Part shown: positions 1 to 10,141 of the stretch, piece by piece
Numbering within the stretch: the stretch's first letter is position 1
Layout of the letters: every line of letters starts with the position of its first letter
Assembly: GCA_019751945.1 (NCBI GenBank)
Contig: JAIEMT010000014.1
Location: forward strand, 62,001 to 126,000
Reading direction: 5' to 3'
DNA length: 64,000 nt
Source: a bacterium
Lineage (GTDB): Bacteria; Bdellovibrionota; UBA1018
Translations under genes and position numbers: made by a program
Notes under the pieces: generated by a model
Seen by the model: the letters and a program-made list of their open reading frames with translations, nothing else
Database searches by the model: none
Told to the model about the DNA's origin: nothing

Positions 1-2
1 AA

Positions 3-362
3 GCGACGCATCCTTGGCTGCAATGTCAGCTGGAGCTTCAATTTCCCCAAAGCGAACTTCAACAGCTCGAGTCCGCACTGATTTCTGTTTATCAAGGAAC
101 GGAAACAGAAGCGCGTTTGCTGCTTCCATCTAGTTGGACGGTGTATTTTAAAAAACGCGATAGCGATAGCCAGCTCTTCCTAGCGCATCCCGCGCCAGAT
201 ACCTGGGTGGCGACTTGCGCATTAAATCCAGCGCTTGCAGAGGCGTTAGTTTTAGCAGTTCAAGACCTGTTAGGAACTGGAACCGAATTTCATCTGAGCC
301 GGTTGAAACATGTCGGGAAGGTGAATCGCCTCAGCAATTTGGAAGTGCTGATTAAGAAGTAG
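3..362 (+). CDS. C-terminal part of a CDS that begins upstream of the window (hypothetical)
   Basis: Frame of ORF 117..362 stays open back to position 3 with no stop. Confidence 0.6.
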   Translation, partial: ATHPWLQCQLELQFPQSELQQLESALISVYQGTETEARLLLPSSWTVYFKKRDSDSQLFLAHPAPDTWVATCALNPALAEALVLAVQDLLGTGTEFHLSRLKHVGKVNRLSNLEVLIKK

Positions 363-1425
363 ATCTTCGGACTTTGCGCTCCGTGTAGATGGCCGCGTAG
401 ACTTCCATTGCAACCACTTTAAAAATAGCAGCGACAGGAATGGAGATGAGCATTCCAATCAATCCATAGTAGCGTTGCCCGACAGCGACTGCGGCAAGCA
501 AAATAAGGGGATGCAGATTCACCAGTTTTGCCACGATGATTGGAAAGATCACGACAGTGTCAATGATGTTGGCAAATGCGTAAACGGCGACCGCGGGCCA
601 TAGGAATTCATTGAGCTGGGGGTCCATGAAAAAGAGAGCAATGCCTGGCACTGCACCAATCACTGGACCGATGTAGGGAATCACATTGGTCACGCCAGCA
701 AAAAAACCGAGCATGAGTGCATATGGTGCTCCAGCGATGGCCAAACCAACTGTAGTGATCAGGCCCACTAAGAAGGCCTCAATCAGCTTCGCGCGCAAAT
801 AGTCGGATAGAGCGACCGTAATCTGATGACTGATTAAGAAAAAAGATTCGAAGAAACGGTTTGGGACCAGCTGAAAAAAACTTCTGCGAATCTTTCTACC
901 GTCATTCAGTAAAAAATAAGTGAGCAGCGGAACTAAGAATACGCAGACCATAAGGTCGCCCATCACTCCGGTGCCGTTGTTCACGAACCATTGACCCGTA
1001 CTTCTGCTCCAGGCGATCAGAGAGTCGGTGGGGCTCACCGAGCTAATGGCTGGAAACTTCTGCTTGAGAGATTCTTCCATCATTCGGCAGCGCTCGATAG
1101 CGTTCGCGTAGTAGGTGTCAGCTTTTACCTGAAAGGAGTCCCACTCCAGATTGCCTGCCTTCAATGCAAACGCAATGGTGAGCGTGCAGACCACTGCCAT
1201 GCCGCTAAACACCACGAGTGTGGCTATTGAACGCGTGTAGCCGCGTCTTTCCAATACAGCAACGAGCGGGGAAAGAAACATCGTGAGCATCACCGAGAGT
1301 AAGGTGGGGGTAGAAAGAGCGGGCGTGAGAAAGAATAGGGCAAGAGTTCCTGCTCCGGCTAAGAGTACGAATGCGAGTTTGAAAATATCCCGGCGCAGGC
1401 CCGGGTCCAAACGTGGCGTCTTCAC
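352..1425 (-). CDS. AI-2E transporter family / PerM-like permease
   Basis: 357 aa multi-TM protein with AI-2E family-like pattern (GVTNVIPYIGPVIGAVPGI, HPLILLAAVAVGQRYYGLIGMLISIPVAAI). Confidence 0.85.
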   Translation of the reverse strand: MKTPRLDPGLRRDIFKLAFVLLAGAGTLALFFLTPALSTPTLLSVMLTMFLSPLVAVLERRGYTRSIATLVVFSGMAVVCTLTIAFALKAGNLEWDSFQVKADTYYANAIERCRMMEESLKQKFPAISSVSPTDSLIAWSRSTGQWFVNNGTGVMGDLMVCVFLVPLLTYFLLNDGRKIRRSFFQLVPNRFFESFFLISHQITVALSDYLRAKLIEAFLVGLITTVGLAIAGAPYALMLGFFAGVTNVIPYIGPVIGAVPGIALFFMDPQLNEFLWPAVAVYAFANIIDTVVIFPIIVAKLVNLHPLILLAAVAVGQRYYGLIGMLISIPVAAIFKVVAMEVYAAIYTERKVRRSTS

Positions 1426-1964
1426 GACGCGTCCTCGTGAATCTGTGCCATCTTTCTTGCGCGTGTGATGAGAGTAATTTTTTCGGTGGTTTCAAGCAGG
1501 CGCCGTGCGAGCACCGACGAAAGTTGATAAAGAATTTTCACGCCCATGGCAGGTTTACGTTGGAGAATTTCGGTGAGGTCTGGTTTGAAAAATCCGACGA
1601 GCACCGTACGCTCCGTAGCTACAGCCGTAGCGGTACGAAGATTTTCCTGGTCGACGAGGGCCACTTCCCCGAAGAAACTTCCGGCACCCAAAGTAGTTAC
1701 CAAGTTATCTCCATGGGGCGATTCAGTACTGATCGTAATGAGTCCGCGGGCAATGACGTACATTCCCAGGCCTCGGTCGCCTTGTTTAAATATGGCTTCG
1801 TCGGGTTGGTAGGTCCGCTCATAAACAAAGTGGGAGAGGTATCGAAGCTCCCGGCGAGTGAGGGTCTTAAACAGGACGTTTTGCTTTAAAACTTCGATGA
1901 CTCCGGTCTCGCCTCGGCCGATTTTAAAGAGATCTTCCCAGAAGAAGTGTGGGTGCTTCTGCAT
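1422..1964 (-). CDS. Cyclic nucleotide-binding domain protein
   Basis: cNMP-binding fold pattern (DEAIFKQGDRGLGMYVIARGLITI...LGAGSFFGEVALVDQENLRTATAVA); overlaps the AI-2E gene stop/start. Confidence 0.85.
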   Translation of the reverse strand: MQKHPHFFWEDLFKIGRGETGVIEVLKQNVLFKTLTRRELRYLSHFVYERTYQPDEAIFKQGDRGLGMYVIARGLITISTESPHGDNLVTTLGAGSFFGEVALVDQENLRTATAVATERTVLVGFFKPDLTEILQRKPAMGVKILYQLSSVLARRLLETTEKITLITRARKMAQIHEDAS

Positions 1965-2003
1965 ACTTGGCTGATCGGCTAGTTTTCATGATAAATTAAA
2001 CCT

Positions 2004-2405
2004 ATGGGGCCCGCTTTGAAGCACGTTCTGATCGTTGAGGATGTCGATGAAATGCTTCGCCTTTTAGAGCTCACCGTGAGCGCTATTCCAGGCCTAAAAG
2101 TGACCAGCACCTGTCGCAATACCTGGGAGACCCGTCTGGAGCTCACTCGCCGCATGCCGGCCATTGTTTTACTCGACGAAATCCTCCCCGGGGAGTCCGG
2201 CTTGGACCTTTTGAAGGAGCTGGTTTCTCTCAATCTCACCGTCGTACTTTTGACGGGCAATTTGCAACAGAAGAGGTTGCCCCTCCCACCGGGGGCGATT
2301 GCCCGACTGACGAAACCCGGCTGGGGAGACGACCTAGAAGCCGAGCAAAAGCGCTTCGCGGACGAGCTTTTGGCCGCTTTAGCGGCCCCCAACAAGCCTA
2401 CTTGA
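2004..2405 (+). CDS. Response regulator receiver-like protein
   Basis: VLIVEDVDEMLRLLE...IVLLDEILPGESGLDLLKEL...VVLLTG; CheY-like. Confidence 0.75.
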   Translation: MGPALKHVLIVEDVDEMLRLLELTVSAIPGLKVTSTCRNTWETRLELTRRMPAIVLLDEILPGESGLDLLKELVSLNLTVVLLTGNLQQKRLPLPPGAIARLTKPGWGDDLEAEQKRFADELLAALAAPNKPT

Positions 2406-2430
2406 CGGGAGTGGTCTATATTGTTAAGAG
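2402..2430 (+). promoter_or_regulatory. Putative sigma70-like promoter upstream of rpsP
   Basis: TTGACG (2402-2407), 17-nt spacer, TAAGAG (2425-2430). Confidence 0.4.
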
Positions 2431-2479
2431 TCTTCGGCTAGACACAGGGCTACACAGATAGCTAAGGAGATTCACTCAG

Positions 2480-2725
2480 ATGGCAGTCAAAATTCGTCTT
2501 TCTCGACAAGGCGCAAAAAAGCATCCCCAGTACATGGTCGTCGCAGTTGACAGTAATAAGAAGCGCGACGGAGAGTATCTCCAAAAACTTGGCCATTATT
2601 TCCCCAAGGCCAAGGATTCCAAGGAAAAGTTAAAGGTCAACGTCGAAGCAATTCAAGCTTGGCAAGCAAAAGGCGCCCAACTTACACAAACGGTTGGACA
2701 ACTCCTCAAAACCTTAGCAAAATAA
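2480..2725 (+). CDS. rpsP: 30S ribosomal protein S16
   Basis: MAVKIRLSRQGAKKHPQYMVVAVDSNKKRDGEYLQKLGHYFP. Confidence 0.97.
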   Translation: MAVKIRLSRQGAKKHPQYMVVAVDSNKKRDGEYLQKLGHYFPKAKDSKEKLKVNVEAIQAWQAKGAQLTQTVGQLLKTLAK

Positions 2726-2834
2726 GATCTGAGTCTCACCTCATCAGTACTGCACGTACGTCTACGGGACGACGTGACAAAGTGCAGAAGCAGTAGTGGT
2801 AGCGATACCCGTTGTTGAAGAGAGGAGTCGTGTG

Positions 2835-3116
2835 ATGTCAGATCCAACAGGTGCTGGCCCAGCAGGCGGTAAAAAGCTCGGCGAGCTTACAAAACTAATT
2901 GAGTACATGGCGAAGATGTTGGTCGATCTCCCAGATCAAGTCGACGTGAACGAGATTGCCGGTGAGAATACCACCGTCATCGAGTTGAAAGTCGCGAAGG
3001 AAGATCTGGGCAAAATCATTGGAAAGCAGGGCCGTACGGCTCGCGCGGTTCGAACGATTTTGAATGGAGCCTCGACCAAGCTTCGCAAGAGAACAGTTTT
3101 AGAAATTGTCGAATAG
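2835..3116 (+). CDS. khpA: KH-domain RNA-binding protein KhpA/YlqC
   Basis: KH motif [23 protein letters not shown] at 2835 preceded by AGAGGAG. Confidence 0.85.
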   Translation: MSDPTGAGPAGGKKLGELTKLIEYMAKMLVDLPDQVDVNEIAGENTTVIELKVAKEDLGKIIGKQGRTARAVRTILNGASTKLRKRTVLEIVE

Positions 3117-3819
3117 CTTTCAGCCAATCGAATTTCATTTTCTCACCCTCTTCCCGGAAATATTTCCGCCGGCGTTGCATTCGAGTCTTATCGGCAAGGC
3201 TCAGAAGCAGGGCCTTGTCTCGTTCCATTTCACACAGATTCGCGACTTCGCAAAAGACAAGCATAAGCGCGTAGACGACACCCCTTACGGCGGCGGGGAG
3301 GGGATGCTTCTGCGGGCCGATGTTTTACATGCCGCTTGGAAGAGTGTTTTGCCGAAACCCACAAAGAGCGCTCGAACTCTGCTCCTATCGCCGCAAGGCA
3401 AGATCCTCACTCAAGAGCGTGCAAGAAAACTTCTGAAGTATAAGAAAATCATTCTGGTCTGCGGTCACTACGAGGGGGTTGATGAACGTTTCATTGATCG
3501 TTGCGTGGATGAGGAAGTTTCCATAGGGGATTACGTGCTGACGGGCGGAGAGTTACCGGCATTAGTTCTCGCAGATGTCGTCACTCGGTTGATTCCAGGA
3601 GTGGTGGGGAACGAACGTTCTTTGAGCGAGGATTCTCTCGAACGCGGACTTTTGAAATACCCTCAGTTTACCCGACCCAGAGATTTTGATGGCGTCGAGC
3701 CTCCGGCAGTTTTACTGAGTGGAGATCACAGAGCCATTGCCAAGTGGCGTTCTGAGCAAATGCTCACGCGAACAAAAAAAAAGCGCCCGGATTTATTCCG
3801 AGCGCTGAAGAAAAAATAA
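3106..3819 (+). CDS. trmD: tRNA (guanine-N1)-methyltransferase
   Basis: [13 protein letters not shown]..., [42 protein letters not shown] start overlaps khpA stop. Confidence 0.95.
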   Translation: MSNSFQPIEFHFLTLFPEIFPPALHSSLIGKAQKQGLVSFHFTQIRDFAKDKHKRVDDTPYGGGEGMLLRADVLHAAWKSVLPKPTKSARTLLLSPQGKILTQERARKLLKYKKIILVCGHYEGVDERFIDRCVDEEVSIGDYVLTGGELPALVLADVVTRLIPGVVGNERSLSEDSLERGLLKYPQFTRPRDFDGVEPPAVLLSGDHRAIAKWRSEQMLTRTKKKRPDLFRALKKK

Positions 3820-3822
3820 GTC

Positions 3823-4557
3823 TCATAAGGGAAGATCATTCGGACTTGAGCGGCCATCCCCCTTTAAGTTTCCATGAACACAAAAAGGTGCGACTCCTCG
3901 AGACAGTTTCTGAACAAGGACGAAAGCGCTGGCTTCTCTCGGTGCTACTTGGTTCCAGGCTGGGACTTTGGGATTGTTGTCGAGGTCCAGTCCAAGGGGC
4001 TTGCTGCCCTTTCCATCTGCAACCACAAATAGGATGCTGCGTCCGGATAGTGCAGAGGCAGAAAACTCGCCCTGAGTATCTTCGATCCAAGAAGGATACA
4101 ATCGATGACCTTCTAAATCCTGCTCATATACAGTGTGGACTGCTCTCTGGAGCAATCCAAAGAAGCTCGCAAAATAGGCTTCATCGGAAGTAGGGAGTCT
4201 CCAGCCTTCCCCCATCTTCACAGTACAGGTCGCCTCAGCGTCGTCCCATTTCTTCGCAGAATAGCTGGGTCCTAAAAAAGCATAGTAAACGGATCCTCCA
4301 AGAATGGTTGAGAGGTGGGCAGTGTGAACTCCCGATGCCTTCTCTCCTTCTGTCATTCCCCAGGTAATGGTCACCTTTCCCTGTCTTTCAACCATGGCGT
4401 GCTCATTTGATTTTTCTATTAGGAAGGGCTTGAAGCCAGCTGGAGCGTCGCTTGAGACTTCCGGGGTATCAGAATGAGCTGCCTGGCTTAGGATAAGAAA
4501 GAAGATGAAGAGAACAGAATACAGGGGTTTCGAAATAGAAAACATTTGGATCTCCAC
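3823..4557 (-). CDS. Secreted hypothetical protein, DUF1566-like character
   Basis: Signal peptide; WDDAEATC...GEGWRLPTSDE motif; ORF 244 aa. Confidence 0.6.
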   Translation of the reverse strand: MEIQMFSISKPLYSVLFIFFLILSQAAHSDTPEVSSDAPAGFKPFLIEKSNEHAMVERQGKVTITWGMTEGEKASGVHTAHLSTILGGSVYYAFLGPSYSAKKWDDAEATCTVKMGEGWRLPTSDEAYFASFFGLLQRAVHTVYEQDLEGHRLYPSWIEDTQGEFSASALSGRSILFVVADGKGSKPLGLDLDNNPKVPAWNQVAPREASAFVLVQKLSRGVAPFCVHGNLKGDGRSSPNDLPL

Positions 4558-4610
4558 GATTCGTTAATAAGAAATTCGTGGATTTTTATACTATTAGAGT
4601 AGAAAAATCA

Positions 4611-4640
4611 AGCGCCCAGACCAAAGGTCTGGGCGCTTTG
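4611..4640 (-). terminator. Intrinsic terminator of the small Cys/His-rich gene
   Basis: Perfect 12-bp stem AGCGCCCAGACC-AAA-GGTCTGGGCGCT, T-rich tract (TGATTTTTCT) on minus strand. Confidence 0.75.
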
Positions 4641-4661
4641 TCCAAGAGTCATAATTTTTTG

Positions 4662-4883
4662 TTAGCTCTTTGCTTCGTCTTTCTTGTCTTTCTTCTTATC
4701 TTTGCCGTGGCAATCGCAGTCTTTCTTAGCGTGGTGGCAGTTCTTGCATTCCTTGTCGCCACCCTTTTTGTCCGATTTCTCAGTTTTTGCAGGAGCAGCG
4801 CTGTCATCTGCGAAAACCGGGCTACCTAAGCCCAATGCCAACAAAGATGCTGCACAAACGCCCAAAGTAATTTGTTTTTTCAT
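4662..4883 (-). CDS. Small secreted Lys-rich Cys/His protein with CKNCH motif
   Basis: 73 aa; signal peptide (MKKQITLGVCAASLLALGLGSPVFA), then ...CKNCHHAKKDCDCHGKDKKKDKK. Confidence 0.7.
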   Translation of the reverse strand: MKKQITLGVCAASLLALGLGSPVFADDSAAPAKTEKSDKKGGDKECKNCHHAKKDCDCHGKDKKKDKKDEAKS

Positions 4884-4963
4884 ATCGAGTTTCTCCTATT
4901 TTGAACCTCAACTCTACCAACCCTAGTTGAGGTGTGCAGCAAAAAAACCGATCAGAAGAGGTG

Positions 4964-6424
4964 AGAGTCTTTGCGTTGACTTTATGCATCATTTTTCTCT
5001 TGTTAGAGTTTCCCGCGTGGGCTGGGATGAGCTGCCCTGTCTTCCCTGCGGATTGGCAGCGTTGGGTAGACAAGGCTTTAAAGACTGGGAACTCCGCAGA
5101 AGTCGAAGCCCTTCACAATACCTACACCGCCTGTAAGTCGCGTACTTCGCAACAGGTGCAGCACTGTTTTCAGAATTTGGAAAACTACTGGGATTTTTGG
5201 ATTCGTTACAAGAACGACAAGCTCTTAGAAAAACTTCCCGAGTATGTTCGTGAACAGGATCCGGAGATGGGAAAATTACCGGCTCTGTTTAAGGGCAATA
5301 GCTACTACACGGGGTGGGAGAAGGATTTGGAAGAGTGCCGTGTTGAAAAACGCAACACTCCCGAATGCAACTCCGTCAAAGGCGCAATTCAGATCAATTA
5401 TCTGCACAGTGGAATAGCGGTAGCGATGCCTGCCCCTATTTCTCTGCTGATGATTCCCGGAGATCGCTATGACAAATACGTGATCTTTCTTTCAGATAAG
5501 AACGCCCAGGTCTTCCACGCGGATATGCTGACGATGCAGAAAAAGGATGCCAAGACGGGAAAGCCGCTTGATGAGAAACTGATTCTACCTTTTACTCAAC
5601 GTGCGAAGGAACCGCAAATGCACCCGATGACCGAAACTCAGCGGTCTGGATCTTGTGTCAGTTGTCATCCGAACGGTTTACGTGAAATTTTTCCGGCCCC
5701 AGGTTCAGTGGCACTGCAGGATCGGGAGAAGTTTTCTCAGATCCAAGAGTACATTCAATCTGCCGGGAAGGTTGGTTACTCCAAGTTTTTCGATGTGAGG
5801 CATGCCGGTCCCGCCGTCGGGCATCGCCAGTACTGTACGAGTTGTCACAATGCGGGCAGCGATCAGGATAACTTCAAGTTTCCTGGGCGCAGCCCGCTCA
5901 GTGGTCTGACGAGTTGGAGTCAGATCTACGGAAAGATGACAAACAAAGGGAATTTTTGCATGCCTCCTCGTGCGAAGAAGGATGCGGGCCTGCTTGCTTA
6001 CGAAGAAGCTTTAAAAAAAGTCGACCAGCTGCCTGACAGAGATCGTGACGATATAGTCACTGCTGCTCGATCGGGTGGGGGCGTTTTTGAAAATTCCAAG
6101 GTGATGGAAACGAACGAAAAGTCTCCTCCGTTGATCGATAAAAATTTCGAGTTCAAATACGACCTTCCCTGGCAGAAGAAAATGCTGGGAATTTTAGTCA
6201 AGCGCAGGCTGATCACAGCGGAACAAAAATCTCTTGCTGAGGCCTCTCTCGAAACGAATCAAAAAGAAGGTGTGGAGTTGTTTCGAGAGCTGCAGCGAGA
6301 CTATCAGCGAGATTTATTGAAGTGGCTCAAAGGTGGATCCGTGAATTGCTTCTCTTCCCCCCGCTATGAGGAGACCCCATCCCCAGCTTCGGGAGAAGCT
6401 CTAGAGGCCGGTAAAGCTGACTAA
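4964..6424 (+). CDS. Secreted protein with two CxxCH heme c-type motifs (cytochrome-like)
   Basis: Signal peptide MRVFALTLCIIFLLLEFPAWA; SGSCVSCHPNG and QYCTSCHNAG; start chosen by SD AGAAGAGG (ORF track starts at 4934). Confidence 0.65.
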   Translation, partial: RVFALTLCIIFLLLEFPAWAGMSCPVFPADWQRWVDKALKTGNSAEVEALHNTYTACKSRTSQQVQHCFQNLENYWDFWIRYKNDKLLEKLPEYVREQDPEMGKLPALFKGNSYYTGWEKDLEECRVEKRNTPECNSVKGAIQINYLHSGIAVAMPAPISLLMIPGDRYDKYVIFLSDKNAQVFHADMLTMQKKDAKTGKPLDEKLILPFTQRAKEPQMHPMTETQRSGSCVSCHPNGLREIFPAPGSVALQDREKFSQIQEYIQSAGKVGYSKFFDVRHAGPAVGHRQYCTSCHNAGSDQDNFKFPGRSPLSGLTSWSQIYGKMTNKGNFCMPPRAKKDAGLLAYEEALKKVDQLPDRDRDDIVTAARSGGGVFENSKVMETNEKSPPLIDKNFEFKYDLPWQKKMLGILVKRRLITAEQKSLAEASLETNQKEGVELFRELQRDYQRDLLKWLKGGSVNCFSSPRYEETPSPASGEALEAGKAD

Positions 6425-6523
6425 TTTAGTTTATTAAAAAAAGTTGAGGGTCAAGCTCTCCTGGCGTTGAAAAGTGGTATGCTCGGACTCGATCGGGGTT
6501 GTACCCCTGTGGGAGGGTTAGAC

Positions 6524-6715
6524 ATGACTCAAGTTATCGCATTGCTGAAGTCGTCTTATCCGTTCTGGATCTGGGTAGGTTTGGCAGCTACTGCTGGTTC
6601 CACCTACTTCCAAGGTCCAAAACACGTCAATTTCTCAGAAACCACTGGCGAGGCCATTCGGGTTCAAACCTTGATCCCCCTGACCCTCAATACCTCTGAC
6701 GAAAGCCTAGATTAA
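6524..6715 (+). CDS. Small hypothetical protein
   Basis: ATG 6524 with GGGAGGG upstream; one hydrophobic segment. Confidence 0.45.
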   Translation: MTQVIALLKSSYPFWIWVGLAATAGSTYFQGPKHVNFSETTGEAIRVQTLIPLTLNTSDESLD

Positions 6716-6745
6716 CACTAGCAAAAGTGCTACAAACCGGACCTC

Positions 6746-7321
6746 GTGTCTGTACCTCTTTACGTAGTATTGCTCCACCATCCGATTCGGAATCGTGAGG
6801 GTAAACTCGTAACGACTGCGGTCACGAACATGGACATTCACGACATTTCGCGCACGGCGCGGACTTTCGGAGCGAGCGGATATTTTCTGGTCACTCCGAT
6901 TCCCGTGCAGCACGAATTGGTGAATCGGATTCTAGGTCACTGGAGGACCGACGGTTCACGGGAATACCATCCGGACAGGGCAGAGGCCGTCAACCTGGTC
7001 CGGCTCGCGAATGATTTTCGCGAAGTGAAGGACGCCATTCGATCGGTGCATGGTGAAGATCCCGAAGTGGTTCTGACCTCTGCTCGATCGCTTCCGAACT
7101 CGATCAGCTACACGCAGTATCGTTGTGAGCTGGAAGAACCTGGACGAACGAAACCAGTCGCAATGGTTTTCGGCACTGGTTGGGGAGTTTCGGAAACCTT
7201 CTATCCCGAGGTGGATCGGAATCTGGCTCCGATCCACGGGCGCGAAGGTCAAGAGGGGTACAATCACCTCTCGGTTCGTTCCGCTGTGGCAATTATTTTG
7301 TCGCGGTTGTTCGGGCAATAG
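6746..7321 (+). CDS. SAM-dependent RNA methyltransferase (PF09936-like)
   Basis: [40 protein letters not shown]...; position between trmD and rplS. Confidence 0.8.
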   Translation: MSVPLYVVLLHHPIRNREGKLVTTAVTNMDIHDISRTARTFGASGYFLVTPIPVQHELVNRILGHWRTDGSREYHPDRAEAVNLVRLANDFREVKDAIRSVHGEDPEVVLTSARSLPNSISYTQYRCELEEPGRTKPVAMVFGTGWGVSETFYPEVDRNLAPIHGREGQEGYNHLSVRSAVAIILSRLFGQ

Positions 7322-7391
7322 CCGGTTCTGGGTTTCGGCCCGGAATGCAAAATGCCAGCGTTTTAAAAGTTCGATTGTTAGGAGCATTCAA

Positions 7392-7862
7392 ATGGCAGCC
7401 ACACAACCCAAACCCAGAAAAACTACCAAAGGTATTTACGTAAAACTGAAAGGTCTCGCTGATCGCGTCGCGCTTGTCGAAAAGCCGCAGCTGCGCACCG
7501 AGTTTCCGGATTACAAGCCAGGTGACACCGTAAAAGTTCACGTCCGAATTAAGGAAGGTGAAAAGGAACGTACCCAGGCTTACGAAGGTGTTGTGATTGC
7601 CAAGGGCAATAAGGGCGCAAGCAAGTCCTTCACCGTTCGAAAGATTTCTCACGGCGTTGGCGTTGAGCGTATGTTCCTGGAAAGCTCACCCAAAGTCGCT
7701 AAGATCGAAATCGTTCAAGTGGGTAAAGTTCGTCGTGCGAAACTGTATTACATTCGAGACCTCGAAGGTAAGGCAGCACGCATTGAACGTGAATTAGACA
7801 CCGCAGTATCTTCCGCTCCGGCTTCAGCCGCGGGCAAAAATACTGCCGGTGACGCTAAGTAA
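7392..7862 (+). CDS. rplS: 50S ribosomal protein L19
   Basis: [56 protein letters not shown] 7392 with AGGAG upstream. Confidence 0.95.
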   Translation: MAATQPKPRKTTKGIYVKLKGLADRVALVEKPQLRTEFPDYKPGDTVKVHVRIKEGEKERTQAYEGVVIAKGNKGASKSFTVRKISHGVGVERMFLESSPKVAKIEIVQVGKVRRAKLYYIRDLEGKAARIERELDTAVSSAPASAAGKNTAGDAK

Positions 7863-8571
7863 GCCGAAACCCGATCTGTCTTTAGAAGCGCAGTACGGTC
7901 ATCCACAGGTTCTACTCGCAGGAGTGGACGAAGTGGGAAGGGGATGTCTTGCGGGCCCAGTGTATGCCGCAGCGGTTATCCTTCCGGCCGAAGTGCATTT
8001 GGATTCCTGGAAAGATCTCAAAAAAAAGCAGCCCTGGTTGAAGGAAGTAAACGATAGCAAGCTTGTAGCTCGCGAGATGCGCGAAGAGTTGGCTCCGCTG
8101 ATCCGGAGCTGGGCTCGAGCACACGCGGTGGCTTTTGCAACGGTCGAAGAAATTGATCGTATCAATATTCATCACGCTTCTCATTTGGCCATGATTAGGG
8201 CGATTCGGGCACTGGGTTTGGTTCCTAATCAGATTTTGATCGATGGAAAGTTTGTGCCCAGAGATTTTGCGCGAGAGTTTCCACGGACTCTGGTGGCCGC
8301 AGTTGTGAAGGGCGATCAGAAATCGCTGAGTATCGCGTGTGCTTCCATTTTAGCGAAAGTCGAAAGAGATTCGTTGATGGTTGCGCTCGATGCGCAGTAT
8401 CCCGGCTATGGGTTGGCCGATCACAAGGGCTATTCGACTCCCGCTCACAAGGCAGCTTTGACCAAGCTTGGGGCTTGCGTCCTTCATCGTCGGAGTTTTA
8501 GTCCGGTCCGAGAATCGCTCGTTCCAGAGGCCGTTCGGACTCAAGAATCTCTCTTTTTTGGTGGAAGTTGA
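7849..8571 (+). CDS. rnhB: Ribonuclease HII
   Basis: [49 protein letters not shown]. Confidence 0.95.
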   Translation: MTLSKPKPDLSLEAQYGHPQVLLAGVDEVGRGCLAGPVYAAAVILPAEVHLDSWKDLKKKQPWLKEVNDSKLVAREMREELAPLIRSWARAHAVAFATVEEIDRINIHHASHLAMIRAIRALGLVPNQILIDGKFVPRDFAREFPRTLVAAVVKGDQKSLSIACASILAKVERDSLMVALDAQYPGYGLADHKGYSTPAHKAALTKLGACVLHRRSFSPVRESLVPEAVRTQESLFFGGS

Positions 8572-8619
8572 CTTCGAGTAGATCCCTGGGTAAGGCGCGC
8601 TAAAAGAAGGAGAAATGCT

Positions 8620-8904
8620 ATGAAGAAGTTATTTGTCATTGGAGTTTTTTTTATGGGTTTGCCTGCATTCGCTGACGTTTGCAATAAGGCCACTGCGGAG
8701 ACCCATGCAGCGGAAGTTGCTGCCACGATTCAGAAAGTGAATGGTCTCAAGTCTCAAGTTCAAGTGAAGGTGACTGAAGATCAGAACTTTTACTTTTTCG
8801 AACATATTTTCGATACGGGCTTAGACGTACCTGCTTATAAGGTCCAAATCGAAAAGTACAATTGCCAAATTCGATCTGTTTCGTACGCCAACTACGAAGG
8901 TTGA
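8620..8904 (+). CDS. Small secreted hypothetical protein
   Basis: Signal peptide MKKLFVIGVFFMGLPAFA; AGAAGGAGA SD. Confidence 0.6.
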   Translation: MKKLFVIGVFFMGLPAFADVCNKATAETHAAEVAATIQKVNGLKSQVQVKVTEDQNFYFFEHIFDTGLDVPAYKVQIEKYNCQIRSVSYANYEG

Positions 8905-8948
8905 TTTAAGTTCCCGTGCTGAGGAACGGCTCTTGCCTCAGCACGGGG

Positions 8949-9305
8949 ATGCTTTCCAAAAGAGGTTATGGCTTCAAGGTCGAGGAGCATGCTCTTCGTT
9001 GGTTCTTAGAAAATCGTCCGGGCAGCCGCTGTATTGCGAAGAATTACTATTCCAAAGTGGGCGAACTCGACCTGGTGTTTGAAGAGCCGGGGCCGCGTGG
9101 GGTGGAGCTGGTCTTTCTCGAGGTTAAAGCTCGAATCGGAGTTCCTCCTTCTTACGAGTGTGTGGATTATCGAAAAAGACGGCGACTTGCTTTAGCGGCG
9201 AAACGGTTTTTGATTCGGTACCGAGGGCCGGCTTCTCAGATTCGCTTTGATTTTCTAGTTTGGGACGGAAGTGATTGGGATCACCTGATTAACGCTGAGC
9301 TCTAG
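8949..9305 (+). CDS. UPF0102 / YraN-family protein
   Basis: G.KVEEHALRWF...KNYYSKVGELDLVF...FLEVKAR pattern, next to rnhB. Confidence 0.85.
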   Translation: MLSKRGYGFKVEEHALRWFLENRPGSRCIAKNYYSKVGELDLVFEEPGPRGVELVFLEVKARIGVPPSYECVDYRKRRRLALAAKRFLIRYRGPASQIRFDFLVWDGSDWDHLINAEL

Positions 9306-9361
9306 CCTTGCTTTTGGGAAGAGTTATTGATTTCGCTCTCCGTTCCTGAAAAAATGACCGA

Positions 9362-9751
9362 ATGAGTTCAGCGCTTCGTATTTCCCTATTTGTTATGCTT
9401 GTTGGTTGTTTAACTTTCCAGAGCGCTACTTCCGCGCATGCCATGGATAAAGATGTTCGTACCGTGTTGATTGCTTCGGGCTATGGAGCTGTCGGTGGGG
9501 CAGTGGTGGGGCTTGTCGCCTGGCCGCTTTCTGAGCGTGCGGAATCAATATGGATCGGATCTTTGGTGGGATTAACTCTGGGGGTTGCGGTGGGGATTTT
9601 TCACATTGGGCATCGCGACGACCCTCAAAACCCTTTAAATAGTGACGGCAGTCCGCAGTCGGACTTGTTTTGGAATTCGAGTTCATCGCTTGCTGCAATG
9701 ACAGCGCCGAAACCCGAAGTCTATTTCGCCTATCCTGTGCTGAGTTTCTAA
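9362..9751 (+). CDS. Hypothetical membrane protein, Gly-rich TM segments
   Basis: 129 aa; two hydrophobic Gly-rich segments. Confidence 0.5.
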   Translation: MSSALRISLFVMLVGCLTFQSATSAHAMDKDVRTVLIASGYGAVGGAVVGLVAWPLSERAESIWIGSLVGLTLGVAVGIFHIGHRDDPQNPLNSDGSPQSDLFWNSSSSLAAMTAPKPEVYFAYPVLSF

Positions 9752-10104
9752 GAGTCGAAGCTTTTGCGTGCGCGATCTTCGTTATCGTGAATTTCGAAGA
9801 GGTTTTCTTCGTCGAAAGCCTTGATGACTTTCTTGAACTCGCTGCGAACGTTGCAATACTTCGGACGCATCGGAGCCTTCACGTTGAAGTCTTTGAGGGT
9901 CTGAATGAAGTTCGAAATGCCGCTGGAGCCTACGAACTCGAGGTGCTCGAGATTGAAGATGATCTTTCTGGGAACGACGTCGGTTTTACTTCTTTCGATC
10001 AGGTCGATTAAATCTTCCTTTAATGGCTCCTGGTTTTCATAGTCCAGGCGGCCATCCATCGACACGACCACGACATCGCCCATCTTCTTAATCTGAGTTT
10101 TCAT
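9748..10104 (-). CDS. STAS-domain / anti-sigma-factor-antagonist-like protein
   Basis: VVVVSMDGRLDYENQEPLKEDL...KIIFNLEHLEFVGSSGISNFI. Confidence 0.85.
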   Translation of the reverse strand: MKTQIKKMGDVVVVSMDGRLDYENQEPLKEDLIDLIERSKTDVVPRKIIFNLEHLEFVGSSGISNFIQTLKDFNVKAPMRPKYCNVRSEFKKVIKAFDEENLFEIHDNEDRARKSFDS

Positions 10105-10141
10105 CTATTCTTCTCTCCCCAGGTCTATTATCGTGGGCGGA

